Shown here: piece by piece, positions 16,141-24,619 of the stretch | How positions within the stretch are numbered: the stretch's first letter is position 1 | Layout of the letters: the number at the start of each line of letters is the position of its first letter | Virus record (IMG/VR): IMGVR_UViG_3300036945_000223 | Span: 1-45,143 of that record | Strand: one strand, 5' to 3' | Length of the DNA: 45,143 nucleotides | Source of the DNA: a virus | Translations under genes and position numbers: made by a program | Notes under the pieces: model-generated | What the model was told of the DNA's origin: nothing | The model's database searches: none | What the model saw: the letters and a program-made list of their open reading frames with translations, nothing else

Positions 16141-18516
16141 ATGGCTACCAGTTTCCAAAGAGAACTAACAACCCCTAGCCTTGCTGCTGCTGATGCCTCT
16201 GCATCTGTACGGGCAATTCAACTCAAAGGGGAAATGATTGGTGGTGTTATTGGCCTCGCTAAAGAAGGCTATAACATGTACAAAGAAAGTAAGTTCAATG
16301 AGATTCGGCAAGAGGCTGAAGCACTTCCACGTGAGGCCCTAGAAAGAGGTATTCAGTCTCAAGAGGCAGCACAGAAACTCAGTGTATTTGGTCCCGTCTT
16401 AAAGACTCAACAAGATATTGTTAAGCAGACAGAAGAACAAATGGCTGCTGAAGGCCTTTCTATGGCTGACCAAGAAGAACGTAAGAAAGCCATTGGTGAA
16501 CTATCTACTTACGTTGACACTGCAAAGCGTCTAAAGGCTGCTTCTGAGCAGGGCATGTCTCCTATGGAATACACCACCCGTGTACGAGAGTTAACCCGTA
16601 AAGCCATTGGTATGTTCCCAGGATTGGCCCCAGAGATTCGTAAGGAAATCGGTAGTGCAACAGGTATGCAGTATGCAGATGATTATGCTGCCCGTAAGTA
16701 TGTGGAACAGATGTTCACACAGCCTCGTCAAGCTGACCAAAGCAAGGCAATGGAAAGGGATGCAGTAGTCATCAACAAGAACCTTGCTATCCCTATGCAG
16801 CAAATTGAGGCTATGCGTGGTACACCAGAGTACCAGCAAAACCTAACACGAGCCTACGAGATTGAAGGACTAGAACAAGTAGCCCGTCAATCTAAACTAC
16901 AAACAGATGCTCTGTCTAGTACTTCTGGTCCACAAACAATCCTAGGTTTACAGGCACTAGGTAATGAGGCTGCTGCCAAGGCAACCATTGACTTTGCAAA
17001 GTACCAGCAAAGCAACGCAACCCTGTTTGCCACCCTTACAGATAAGGTTAACAGGGGTGAACTAGATGATGTGAATAAGACACACACTGAACTACAAATC
17101 ATCAGCACACAAGCAGCTAACATCATCAGTAAGAACTTTGCTAATTCAGAACAAGCATTGGATGAGAAGTGGGCTGTTGGTGCTCTCAGTAAGGATGATT
17201 ATGAGAAGGGTAAGGTACTTCTAAAGAATGCTAAGGATAGGGCCCTTGGACAGTTTGACATGAACAACATGTCCACTGTTGCTAAGATTCTTGTTGCCCA
17301 TAAGGATAAGAGTCTAACTGACCAACAAAAGATTCTCAGTGCATCTATGGAGTTTGTTAAGCTCTTCGGCCCTACAGAACTAATTGCCTCTTGGTATGGT
17401 AGTGCCGCAGATAGTTCTACACGTAAAGAAATTATGAAGGCATATCCTTCATTAGGTAAAGTCTTAACAGACATGGAACCTACCCTTACAGGTTATGGAC
17501 GTTCTGTAAGTGGTCTATCAGAAGGCACGGGCAGTATTGAAATGGCTCGTGCCCTAACAGATGCCAAGGAAACACCTACTCCCACCCCTGTTCCTGCTCC
17601 TGCCCCAGGCATCACACCAGAGGTTAAGAAGGCCCAACTAGAGGCTGTAGCACTAGAGGGAGAGTTAACCCTAAAGAAACTACAGAAGAATCCTACAGCC
17701 AACATCACTAAGGCAGATGCCAACCTACTAGGCACCCTACTTAATAATGGTGTTGAATATAATCAGCCTGTTAAGATTATCCAGACAAACTATGCAGATG
17801 TAGCTAAGATTTTCACTCGTGTACTTCCTGAAGATCAGGCTAGCATTAAGGCTGCTGTATCAAATACAATTGCAACAAATAGCAATAAGGTTATTCAGTC
17901 TACAGACACCATTAACAAGATGCACGGCACAACCCTAAAGGTTGGTGTGCGTCCTTCAGGTGCCATTGGTGTCATTCCTCCTATGGATTTACTTCAGTCC
18001 ATTCAACTTGAGAGTCCTTATGCAACTCCGGGTACTGGTGGTAAGCGTCCTGACTTTGGACCTTTTGGTGTCTACCCTGAACTCAAGTATAAGAGTGTTA
18101 TTCCCGGTAAGGAAGAAGAGTTCCGTAAGTATGTAGAGGGCACTAAACTATGGGAGAGTACCCAGAGTGCCAGAGTTAATAATATGGTACTTAGTAAAGC
18201 TATTGTCACTGGTGAACAAGCATCTAAAATTGGAGGTGAAATTGCTGGATACATTGAAGCTAAACGGGAAGTACCTTCTTTCTATTCTAATGTGCCTACC
18301 GCTCCTGTTGCTACAGCCCCAGCAACAGAAACAGGAGTGCCTTTAGCTGAACCCCAAATGACAAATAAGGATCGTGCAGCAGTTGATGTGAAGGCACTAG
18401 AGGCAGAACTAAAGCGCATTGAGAAGAAGCCCTCTTGGATTGCTGAAGCTGCTTGGCAGGAACAAAGGAATATCCTTCAGCAAGAGCTGGTTAAGGCACA
18501 ACAGGCAGCTAAATAA
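16141..18516 (+). CDS. Large internal virion protein (791 aa, gp15-like)
   Basis: The length and helical composition fit T7 gp15 (747 aa). The N-terminus (IQLKGEMIGGVIGLAKEGYN) is amphipathic, followed by long Glu/Lys/Ala helices. A Pro-rich linker (TPTPTPVPAPAPG) near 479-491 divides the protein, and a compact region follows (LQSIQLESPYATPGTGGKRP). No glycan-cleaving motif is seen. It comes after the 1673-aa protein, the reverse of the T7 gp15-gp16 order. The stop overlaps the endolysin start (TAATG). Confidence 0.7.
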   Translation: MATSFQRELTTPSLAAADASASVRAIQLKGEMIGGVIGLAKEGYNMYKESKFNEIRQEAEALPREALERGIQSQEAAQKLSVFGPVLKTQQDIVKQTEEQMAAEGLSMADQEERKKAIGELSTYVDTAKRLKAASEQGMSPMEYTTRVRELTRKAIGMFPGLAPEIRKEIGSATGMQYADDYAARKYVEQMFTQPRQADQSKAMERDAVVINKNLAIPMQQIEAMRGTPEYQQNLTRAYEIEGLEQVARQSKLQTDALSSTSGPQTILGLQALGNEAAAKATIDFAKYQQSNATLFATLTDKVNRGELDDVNKTHTELQIISTQAANIISKNFANSEQALDEKWAVGALSKDDYEKGKVLLKNAKDRALGQFDMNNMSTVAKILVAHKDKSLTDQQKILSASMEFVKLFGPTELIASWYGSAADSSTRKEIMKAYPSLGKVLTDMEPTLTGYGRSVSGLSEGTGSIEMARALTDAKETPTPTPVPAPAPGITPEVKKAQLEAVALEGELTLKKLQKNPTANITKADANLLGTLLNNGVEYNQPVKIIQTNYADVAKIFTRVLPEDQASIKAAVSNTIATNSNKVIQSTDTINKMHGTTLKVGVRPSGAIGVIPPMDLLQSIQLESPYATPGTGGKRPDFGPFGVYPELKYKSVIPGKEEEFRKYVEGTKLWESTQSARVNNMVLSKAIVTGEQASKIGGEIAGYIEAKREVPSFYSNVPTAPVATAPATETGVPLAEPQMTNKDRAAVDVKALEAELKRIEKKPSWIAEAAWQEQRNILQQELVKAQQAAK

Positions 18517-18899
18517 TGACATTCCATCTAGGAACCCGCAGTATTAGTAACCTTACAGGGGTGCATCCTGACCTTGTAGGTGTCATGCACGAGGCAATTA
18601 AGAATAGTCCGCATGACTTCACAATTACAGAGGGCCTTAGAACAAGGGAGAGGCAGAAGGAATTGTTTGATAAGAAACTCTCTCAAACAATGAACTCAAG
18701 GCACCTGACAGGCCATGCTGTTGATATTGCAATCATCAAGAGTGGTAAGGCTTGTTGGGATGTACAACTCTTTGAAGAAGTAGTGCTGCATATTCAATTC
18801 ATCTCTAAAGAACTAAATGTTCCTCTTGTCTTTGGGGGTCACTGGAGAACATTCAAGGATTGGCCCCACATTGAGCTTGATAGAAAGGTATACCCATGA
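18516..18899 (+). CDS. Endolysin: VanY/M15-type L-Ala-D-Glu or D-Ala-D-Ala peptidase
   Basis: This 127-aa zinc peptidase would cut peptidoglycan stem peptides. The M15 signature is complete: SRHLTGHAVD at 61-70 (H63 and D70 as zinc ligands) and DWPHIEL near 115-121 (H118), preceded by FGGHWRTF. There is no signal peptide, so release would need a holin. Phage T5 Lys is the well-known small single-domain relative. The gene is coupled to the previous one (TAATG) and the next (ATGA), making it part of the virion-late operon. Confidence 0.9.
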   Translation: MTFHLGTRSISNLTGVHPDLVGVMHEAIKNSPHDFTITEGLRTRERQKELFDKKLSQTMNSRHLTGHAVDIAIIKSGKACWDVQLFEEVVLHIQFISKELNVPLVFGGHWRTFKDWPHIELDRKVYP

Positions 18900-19126
18900 A
18901 AAGTGTAGCTATTGTGAGTAGGCAATGGAATAACCCCAAGATTGAGGCATTCATGACTACTACTGGTGTTGGTGCCTCAATGGATGTGCAGGATGTTCTT
19001 GTAGCCCTTGTAGAGCAGATTGGCAACCCAGCAACAATGATGACTAAGAAGCAACTTCTAACCAAGATGCAGGCTGCATGGGAAGTTGTTGAGAAGGAAA
19101 TCAAAGAAGCAACTAGGCACGTATGA
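18896..19126 (+). CDS. Small hypothetical protein after endolysin
   Basis: This 76-aa protein overlaps the endolysin stop (ATGA) and its own stop overlaps the next gene (ATGA), so it is certainly within the operon. It is helical, with MDVQDVLVALVEQIGNPATM followed by a Lys-rich amphipathic helix to the end. No transmembrane segment or known motif is seen, so a lysis role is not supported beyond position. Confidence 0.65.
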   Translation: MKSVAIVSRQWNNPKIEAFMTTTGVGASMDVQDVLVALVEQIGNPATMMTKKQLLTKMQAAWEVVEKEIKEATRHV

Positions 19127-19554
19127 GTACCGCCCTATTTGGTAAAGATGCAATTACAGGGAGTCAAGACCCTGTAATCATTACAAACAACGCACTCCAT
19201 ACAAACCAGTATGTGTGGGACACAGCAACCCTTACGTGGATTAAACAAGTACAGAGTAGTTCAACAGGTACCTCTGCTGATGTAAACATCACCAATACAT
19301 CTATCCCTGTAACTCAGAATGGGTCTTGGACAGTAAACACTATTGCCCCTGTATATACAAAGAGGTATGAACAGGTGAGTGATATCTTAGCCTACCTTGG
19401 TGATGCTGCTGTTGGTTCTGCAACTACAAATGCTGTATGGAGGATTCAGAAACTAGACTTCGGCAGCACAGGTAGTGTCACCATTACCTTTGCAGATGGT
19501 AATACAAATTTCGATAATGTCTGGAACAACCGGGCAAGCCTTTCATATTCTTAA
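19123..19554 (+). CDS. Hypothetical structural protein (143 aa)
   Basis: This beta-rich, Thr/Ser/Asn-rich product is of the kind common in virion proteins (VNITNTSIPVTQNGSWTVNT). The C-terminal part (AVWRIQKLDFGSTGSVTITF) looks like a small domain. It overlaps the preceding gene by 4 nt and is followed by an AAGGAG site for the next gene. Its place at the start of the fibre block suggests a tail or virion accessory protein. The family is not recognised. Confidence 0.6.
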   Translation: MSTALFGKDAITGSQDPVIITNNALHTNQYVWDTATLTWIKQVQSSSTGTSADVNITNTSIPVTQNGSWTVNTIAPVYTKRYEQVSDILAYLGDAAVGSATTNAVWRIQKLDFGSTGSVTITFADGNTNFDNVWNNRASLSYS

Positions 19555-19565
19555 GGAGATAATTC

Positions 19566-20003
19566 ATGGCCGCATATAACAAATTTCAGGATTTCTCAGA
19601 GCAACTGGTTCGTGGTGTTCACGATTGGGATGCCAATACATTCAAGATTGCCCTGACCAATACTGCACCAGTAAATACACAGGTCAGTCTCGACACTGTT
19701 ACCAATCATCCAGCCCCTACTGCTGCTAACGGCTACACCGCTGGTGGCACTGCAACAACCATTGCTGTCAGTGAGACATCTGGCACCACAACTGTCACTG
19801 GTACTCAAGTAGTGTTCACTGCAACTGCTGGTGGTATTGGTCCCTTCCGTTATGCAATTCTGTATAACGACACTGCTACATCACCTGCTGATGCTCTCAT
19901 TGCCTATTGGGATTATGCCAGTTCAATCACCCTTGCTGACACTGAAACATTCACTGTTAAGTTCAACAACACCACTCCTGGTACAATCTTCACCCTCGTC
20001 TAA
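19566..20003 (+). CDS. Minor tail/structural protein (KFxxF-type)
   Basis: This 145-aa protein has a strong ribosome site (AAGGAG). The opening NKFQDFSEQLVRGVHDWDAN and FKIALTNTAP are a recurrent pattern of small phage virion proteins near tail fibres. GPFRYAILYNDTA and ADALIAYWDYAS are further recurrent elements. It is predicted all-beta. I know the pattern as common in phage genomes but cannot name a defined function. Confidence 0.65.
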   Translation: MAAYNKFQDFSEQLVRGVHDWDANTFKIALTNTAPVNTQVSLDTVTNHPAPTAANGYTAGGTATTIAVSETSGTTTVTGTQVVFTATAGGIGPFRYAILYNDTATSPADALIAYWDYASSITLADTETFTVKFNNTTPGTIFTLV

Positions 20004-20005
20004 TC

Positions 20006-20635
20006 ATGACAATCGTCTATAGGTCAACCAAGGGGAGTAATCTAACTCCCTCTGAGGTGGATGGGAACTTCACTGATTTAGCGGCACGTACAGCCCTATC
20101 ATGGTCCCAGTTTGGTTCTGATCCTGTTATCAGAGATGGGGATTCAAACGCCGCTCAATTGGCAAACTTTAGGGATGGCTTGTATGAGTATGCCTATCTT
20201 CATGACCAGCTTAACCAAGCATTCCTGAAGTTTGACGTACCGTTTGATTATGCTGTAGGGACTGATTTAGTTGTAGGTATTCACTGGAGTCCAGGAAGTT
20301 CCACTGCCACTGGTAATGTGAGGTTTGGTTTAGAGTTCATTTACGCTTGGTCTTATGGGCCTGCCACTAATGCTGTGTTTGGTCCTTCTCAAACTATTTA
20401 TATTACAGCTACACAGGCTAATGGAACTGCGTATGCACATTATATTAACTTTAATGATCCTGCTAATAACTTTCCCGCAGCATCGGTACAGCAGAATATG
20501 CGGTTCATTATTCGTATTTTTAGGGATGGTACAAACGTATTAGATACTTTCCCTGACCCCATCTTTATTATTGGAACTGACTTCTTCTATCAAACAGACA
20601 AGTTTGGTACTAGTAGTAAATCACCTCCATTCTAA
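20006..20635 (+). CDS. Tail fibre/appendage protein (209 aa)
   Basis: The N-terminus (STKGSNLTPSEVDGNFTDLA) is the short KGS.LT..E.D.NF..L motif found at the virion-attached end of many phage fibres. The rest is aromatic and beta-rich (VVGIHWSPGSSTATGNVRFG) and may be a receptor-binding or bridging domain. It starts 2 nt after the preceding stop. The exact role is inferred from the N-terminal motif and its place in the fibre block. Confidence 0.65.
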   Translation: MTIVYRSTKGSNLTPSEVDGNFTDLAARTALSWSQFGSDPVIRDGDSNAAQLANFRDGLYEYAYLHDQLNQAFLKFDVPFDYAVGTDLVVGIHWSPGSSTATGNVRFGLEFIYAWSYGPATNAVFGPSQTIYITATQANGTAYAHYINFNDPANNFPAASVQQNMRFIIRIFRDGTNVLDTFPDPIFIIGTDFFYQTDKFGTSSKSPPF

Positions 20636-20644
20636 GGAATAACT

Positions 20645-21580
20645 ATGCCTAATATTAAACATGCCTTTGCTTCTGGTAAGGCAGATGGAGTAGATGCTAC
20701 GCTGGTGCAGCCTAGTAATTGGAATGCTGAACACGTTGTAGACCAGTATTTGGACCTCCCAGACGTAGTCACGCCTGCAACTCCTTCTGCTGGCATTTTG
20801 CGTATGTTTGCCAAGACCAGGGCCAATAGGGCAACGCTCAACACCGTTGGTCCATCTGGCGTTGACGTTGCTTACCAGCCAGCTTTCTTTGGCAACACGA
20901 TCATGATGTGGATGCCTAGCACGGCAGCCGCGCAAACCGCCATTGGTACAACCTACACCGCACGTAACGCAGGTACTGGCGCTGCACAGGCAACACCGAC
21001 TAGAGCAACGACTAATGCAATGACGAGCCTGTCGCGGGCTACGTTTGGCACAGGCACAACTGCTACGGGTTCTTCAGGCACTGTGTCAACGTCACCGGCA
21101 GTTTGGCGGGGGAATTCGGCGGGCCTTGGCGGGTTCTTCTTCAATGCTCGTTTTGGAGTAGAAACTACTGCTTCCGACTTGAGAATGATCGTTGGTTTGT
21201 CGGCCAACATCGCAGCATTGGCTGGCGACCCTTCTTTGTTAGCCAATACTTGTGCGCTCGTTAAAGATAGTGCGGATAGTACGTGGCAGTTTGCGATGCG
21301 CAACGCGACGACGCTGACCAAAACCGCCAGCGGCTGCACGGTCACAGCGGGCCAGATTCTTGACCTCTTCATCTTTGCAGCCCCCAACAACGCCGGTACT
21401 ATCTATGTGCGCCTGACCGATGCAGTGACGGGCACCATTTTCATGGACGATGTAGCGCTTACCAACAACTTGCCGGTCAATACCACGTTCTTATACATGA
21501 ACGCCCAAGTTCAGTCGGTCACAGGCACCACGGCAAAACTACTTGCACTTAACAAACTATATCTGGAGCAAGACCTATGA
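20645..21580 (+). CDS. Tail fibre protein with foreign-looking distal domain
   Basis: The N-terminal ~35 residues (MPNIKHAFASGKADG, then VQPSNWNAEHV) are a common fibre-attachment motif. The remaining ~270 residues are a Gly/Thr/Ala-rich beta domain. From about 20750 to 21540 the DNA becomes clearly more GC-rich with many GCG/ACG/CGC codons, unlike the A/T-ending codons of the flanking genes. This points to exchange of the receptor-binding part. The ribosome site AAGGAATAACT precedes the ATG. Confidence 0.7.
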   Translation: MPNIKHAFASGKADGVDATLVQPSNWNAEHVVDQYLDLPDVVTPATPSAGILRMFAKTRANRATLNTVGPSGVDVAYQPAFFGNTIMMWMPSTAAAQTAIGTTYTARNAGTGAAQATPTRATTNAMTSLSRATFGTGTTATGSSGTVSTSPAVWRGNSAGLGGFFFNARFGVETTASDLRMIVGLSANIAALAGDPSLLANTCALVKDSADSTWQFAMRNATTLTKTASGCTVTAGQILDLFIFAAPNNAGTIYVRLTDAVTGTIFMDDVALTNNLPVNTTFLYMNAQVQSVTGTTAKLLALNKLYLEQDL

Positions 21581-21717
21581 CATGGGATGTATTACAACAT
21601 ACTGATGGTTCTCTACAACTCATTGTCACTGGCGATCCTGTACCTGATGGTTGGGCAATTGTTGCAGTTACTTGTAATCCTGACTATATTGATTACATGA
21701 TTTCCATCATGGAGTAA
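21577..21717 (+). CDS. 46-aa small protein in fibre operon
   Basis: This short gene fills the gap between two fibre genes. ATGA overlaps the previous stop, a GGAG site lies 8 nt upstream, and the next gene begins 3 nt after its stop. The product is acidic (WDVLQHTDGSLQL, PVPDGWAIVAVTCNPDY), possibly a single small domain. The packing with no wasted bases is the main support. The function is unknown. Confidence 0.6.
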   Translation: MTWDVLQHTDGSLQLIVTGDPVPDGWAIVAVTCNPDYIDYMISIME

Positions 21718-21720
21718 GTA

Positions 21721-22593
21721 ATGGCACAAGCATTTGATTCAGGTGCTTTCTATAGTGGTGCCTTTGAGGCAGGCACGGCTGCTCTTGCCTATACGCTTGA
21801 TGCTCAACCTGCCTCTTATTCCCTAACTGGTAGTGCAGCCACAACACTTGTAGGAAGGAGTGTTAACGCTGTTGCTGGCTCTTATGCTGTAACAGGGCAG
21901 GCAGCTTTAACGGCCCTACAGCGTGTTCTAGTTGCTTCAAGCGGGGCTAGTAGCCTAACAGGTGCTACAGCGTCCCTAGGAGCCTCTAGGAGCCTTGTAG
22001 CGGCATCTGGGGCTTACAATGTCACTGGCAGTGCTGTAACCTTCGTGGTTACTACTGCTATGGGCATGGACTTGCAGCCAGAAGCCTTTGACATCACTGG
22101 TAGCAATGCCTCTCTTGCCCGTACAAGGGTGTTCAATGCTGAGGCTGGTTCCTATTCTGTCACTGGTAGTGCTGCCACTTTAAGCAAAGGTACTTTCCTA
22201 GTAGCCTCTCCTGCCAACTACACCAATGCCTCATATGTAGACTTAGGGTATGTGGATCCTGGATATGTTGGAAATGACAATCCACCAGCATCCTTAATTG
22301 CCACTAGGAATCTAAATCTAGAGTCAGGTACTTTCAGTGTTACAGGGTCTAATGCAACCCTGATGTACATGAAGATGCTTAATGCGTCTTCAGGTAGTTA
22401 CAACATCACAGGAGTTCCTGCCTCACTTGCCTATCCATATTGGCCCCTACCTTCACAGGTGGTGCTAGGTGTGGCTTATGGGCCTAATGGTGATGACTAC
22501 GTTGGCACCTATGTTGACTTGGGAATCAAGATTGATATTGGCACAGGGGCCTTGATTAAACCCTTGTCATCTAAAACAGCAATTACTCTATAG
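21721..22593 (+). CDS. Repeat-containing virion protein (GSYxVTG repeats)
   Basis: This 290-aa protein is built from about seven or eight degenerate repeats of roughly 20-35 residues with the core GSY.(V/L/I)TGSAATL (examples near residues 32-42, 51-60, 99-106, 139-149). Each core is followed by a short spacer ending in R.L. The end (VVLGVAYGPNGDDYVGTYVD) is non-repetitive. Such repeats probably form stacked beta hairpins, a stalk or surface appendage. It lies within the fibre block. The fold and role are inferred. Confidence 0.65.
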   Translation: MAQAFDSGAFYSGAFEAGTAALAYTLDAQPASYSLTGSAATTLVGRSVNAVAGSYAVTGQAALTALQRVLVASSGASSLTGATASLGASRSLVAASGAYNVTGSAVTFVVTTAMGMDLQPEAFDITGSNASLARTRVFNAEAGSYSVTGSAATLSKGTFLVASPANYTNASYVDLGYVDPGYVGNDNPPASLIATRNLNLESGTFSVTGSNATLMYMKMLNASSGSYNITGVPASLAYPYWPLPSQVVLGVAYGPNGDDYVGTYVDLGIKIDIGTGALIKPLSSKTAITL

Positions 22594-22601
22594 GAATCTA
22601 T

Positions 22602-22838
22602 ATGCCTAAGAAAGTGTCTTTGAGGAAGGAGCATAAGAACCCTGAAGGGGGTCTTAATGCCAAGGGTAGGGACTATTACAACAGGGAGACAGGGAGTAAC
22701 CTAAAGCCTCCACAGCCTGAGGGTGGGGCACGTAAGAAGAGTTTCTGTAGTCGAATGAGCGGTGTTAAAGGCCCCATGAAGGATGAGAAGGGGCGTCCTA
22801 CCCGTAAAGCCCTTGCACTCAAGAAATGGAAATGCTAA
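22602..22838 (+). CDS. Small basic Cys-containing protein (DUF6321-like)
   Basis: This 78-aa, strongly basic protein carries a recognisable conserved string: NPEGGLNAKGRDYYNRETGS, SFCSRMSGVKGPM and TRKALALKKWKC at the end. I recall this as the DUF6321-type family seen in phages of aquatic bacteria, though no search was run. The two Cys (in SFCSRM and the terminal KWKC) could bind metal or form a disulphide. It has an AGGA site. Its biochemical role is unknown. Confidence 0.7.
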   Translation: MPKKVSLRKEHKNPEGGLNAKGRDYYNRETGSNLKPPQPEGGARKKSFCSRMSGVKGPMKDEKGRPTRKALALKKWKC

Positions 22839-22844
22839 AAACAA

Positions 22845-23813
22845 ATGCGTACTACTGAACAAAAAGCAGATATTCTCTGGCGACGTAGGAACCTTAGTAG
22901 CTCAGGCACTGGTGTTGATTTATCAACTGCCACTGGTATCTTAGCAATTGCAAAAGGAGGTACAGGAGCAACTTCAGCCCCGGCTGCATTAACATCTCTA
23001 GGCGCTTATCCAGCAACAAACCCTAGTGGATTTACTTCTAACTTAGGAACTGTTACTTCTGTTGCTGCAAGTGTTCCTGCTTTTCTAAGCATTGCAGGGA
23101 GTCCAATTACAACAAGTGGAACCCTTGCAATTACTTATTCTGGTACTGCACTCCCTGTAGCCAATGGTGGTACGGGTATTACATCATTTGGAACTGGAGT
23201 TGCAACTTGGTTAGGTACTCCCTCATCTGCTAACCTTGCTGCTGCAATTACAGATGAAACAGGGTCTGGTGCTTTGGTATTTGGCACTTCACCTACTATT
23301 GCTTCCCCAACAATTACAGGAACAGGTACTGCTGCTTTTGGTAATCTTTCTTATACAGGCACTCTTACAGGTAATGGCCTCACTTTCCCTGCTACACAAG
23401 TACCCTCTGCCAACGCCAATACGCTTGACGACTACGAGGAAGGAACGTTCACACCGACGATTGTGGGGACAACGACTGCGGGGACAGGGACGTATACGAC
23501 ACAGGTTGGAACTTACACCAAGATTGGTAGGCTAGTACACGCAAAGGTTGCTCTTACATGGACAGCACATACAGGAACAGGGAACCTGCAAATAAACGGA
23601 CTGCCCTTTACACCGGGGGCTGGCGGTCTTGGTAGGAGTGTAGGGTCATTGCAAATCGCCAACATAGTTTATACAGGAACACATCTTCAGGCCTATGTAT
23701 TTGACTCAAGTACATCTATTTCCTTGGCTCAAGTGAGTTCTGGAGCAGCCGAAGCGGGAATAGCGATGGATACATCTGCAACCGTATATGTAACTGTTGC
23801 ATACGAAGTCTAA
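22845..23813 (+). CDS. Tail fibre protein (322 aa)
   Basis: Typical fibre modules are visible. IAKGGTGATSA (about 35-45) and ANGGTGITSFG (about 106-116) are short attachment/shaft repeats, and LGTVTSVAAS is a shaft strand. DDYEEGTFTPTIVG followed by YTTQVGTYTKIGRLV (about 196-230) begins a C-terminal beta domain found at the tips of many phage fibres. The DNA over the C-terminal module (23410-23520) is locally more GC-rich. It probably binds a host surface structure. Confidence 0.75.
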   Translation: MRTTEQKADILWRRRNLSSSGTGVDLSTATGILAIAKGGTGATSAPAALTSLGAYPATNPSGFTSNLGTVTSVAASVPAFLSIAGSPITTSGTLAITYSGTALPVANGGTGITSFGTGVATWLGTPSSANLAAAITDETGSGALVFGTSPTIASPTITGTGTAAFGNLSYTGTLTGNGLTFPATQVPSANANTLDDYEEGTFTPTIVGTTTAGTGTYTTQVGTYTKIGRLVHAKVALTWTAHTGTGNLQINGLPFTPGAGGLGRSVGSLQIANIVYTGTHLQAYVFDSSTSISLAQVSSGAAEAGIAMDTSATVYVTVAYEV

Positions 23814-23863
23814 TCCTCATACCCTGGCTGGAGGGTCGGGGCAGACACTTGAAAGGAAACCAA

Positions 23864-24064
23864 ATGGCACTCGAAAAGCAAACAGCGGTGGACCAGATCA
23901 CCGCCATTGAGAACGGCAACGTGCAGGTACGCACGATCATCCGCATCGTTGAGGACGGAGAAGTCCTCTCGACCACCTACCACCGCCATGTGCTTCAGAA
24001 GGGCGACGACATCAGCGGCGAGGACGCCAAGGTGCAAGCCGTCTGCAATGCCGTTTGGATATAA
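23864..24064 (+). CDS. Small conserved-type protein (66 aa), GC-rich gene
   Basis: The start at 23864 (MALEKQTAVDQI) is preferred because AAAGGAAACC lies just before it; an upstream TTG at 23849 is less likely. The pattern TAVDQI...NGNVQVRT..RI.EDGE and HRHVL..GDD...ED..VQAVC is one I have seen repeatedly in phage structural regions, without known function. The gene is clearly more GC-rich than its neighbours, suggesting recent acquisition. It is followed by the holin gene. Confidence 0.7.
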   Translation: MALEKQTAVDQITAIENGNVQVRTIIRIVEDGEVLSTTYHRHVLQKGDDISGEDAKVQAVCNAVWI

Positions 24065-24072
24065 GGAAACAA

Positions 24073-24465
24073 ATGAATCCACTACTTATTGGCCCACTCC
24101 TAGACTTTGGGAGTAAGGTTTTTGACAAGGTGTTCCCTGACCCTGAGAAGGCTAATGAAGCCAAGCTAAAGCTCATGGAGATGGCTCAGAAAGGGGAACT
24201 AGAAGAACTAGCAGCACGTAGTTCAATCATCAAGGCTGAAGCCTCTAGTGAACACTGGATTGTTGCAGCTTGGCGTCCTATTCTTATGCTCACCTTTGGG
24301 GGTCTAATTGTTGCCCGGTGGCTAGGGTTCTCTGCACCAGGAATCTCAGAGGCTGAAATCCTTAAACTCTGGTCCATTGTTGAGTTTGGACTAGGTGGTT
24401 ATATTGTAGGGCGCAGTGTTGAAAAGATTGTCCCATCAGTTACAGATGCTTTGAAAGGAAAATAA
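24073..24465 (+). CDS. Putative holin (GTA_holin_3TM-type)
   Basis: The start at 24073 is chosen behind AAGGAAACAA; the first ATG in frame at 24055 would overlap the previous gene. The 130-aa protein begins with PLLDFGSKVFDKVFPDPEKA and a Glu/Lys helix (LKLMEMAQKGELEELAA). Two or three hydrophobic segments follow (WIVAAWRPILMLTFGGLIVA, LWSIVEFGLGGYIVG). This layout matches the three-helix holin family found in gene transfer agents and many phages. It would let the endolysin reach the cell wall. Confidence 0.75.
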   Translation: MNPLLIGPLLDFGSKVFDKVFPDPEKANEAKLKLMEMAQKGELEELAARSSIIKAEASSEHWIVAAWRPILMLTFGGLIVARWLGFSAPGISEAEILKLWSIVEFGLGGYIVGRSVEKIVPSVTDALKGK

Positions 24466-24466
24466 A

Positions 24467-24619
24467 ATGCCAATGAACAAAAAAATGCTTGAGAACATGA
24501 AGAAACAATATGGTGAGAAGAAGGGAACTTCAGTTGCCTATGCTATGGAGGCCAAACAGAAGAAGGAACTCCCTAAGCGTGGGCAACGTACTGCTACAAA
24601 CAAGAAGGGTAAGAAATAA
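24467..24619 (+). CDS. 50-aa basic protein
   Basis: This small gene starts one base after the holin stop and ends in a TAATG junction with the tailspike gene. The product is Lys-rich (KKMLENMKKQYGEKKG, KKELPKRGQR) with no hydrophobic segment. The context suggests it is translated. Similar Lys-rich mini-proteins are frequent in phages, but I cannot assign a function. Confidence 0.6.
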   Translation: MPMNKKMLENMKKQYGEKKGTSVAYAMEAKQKKELPKRGQRTATNKKGKK

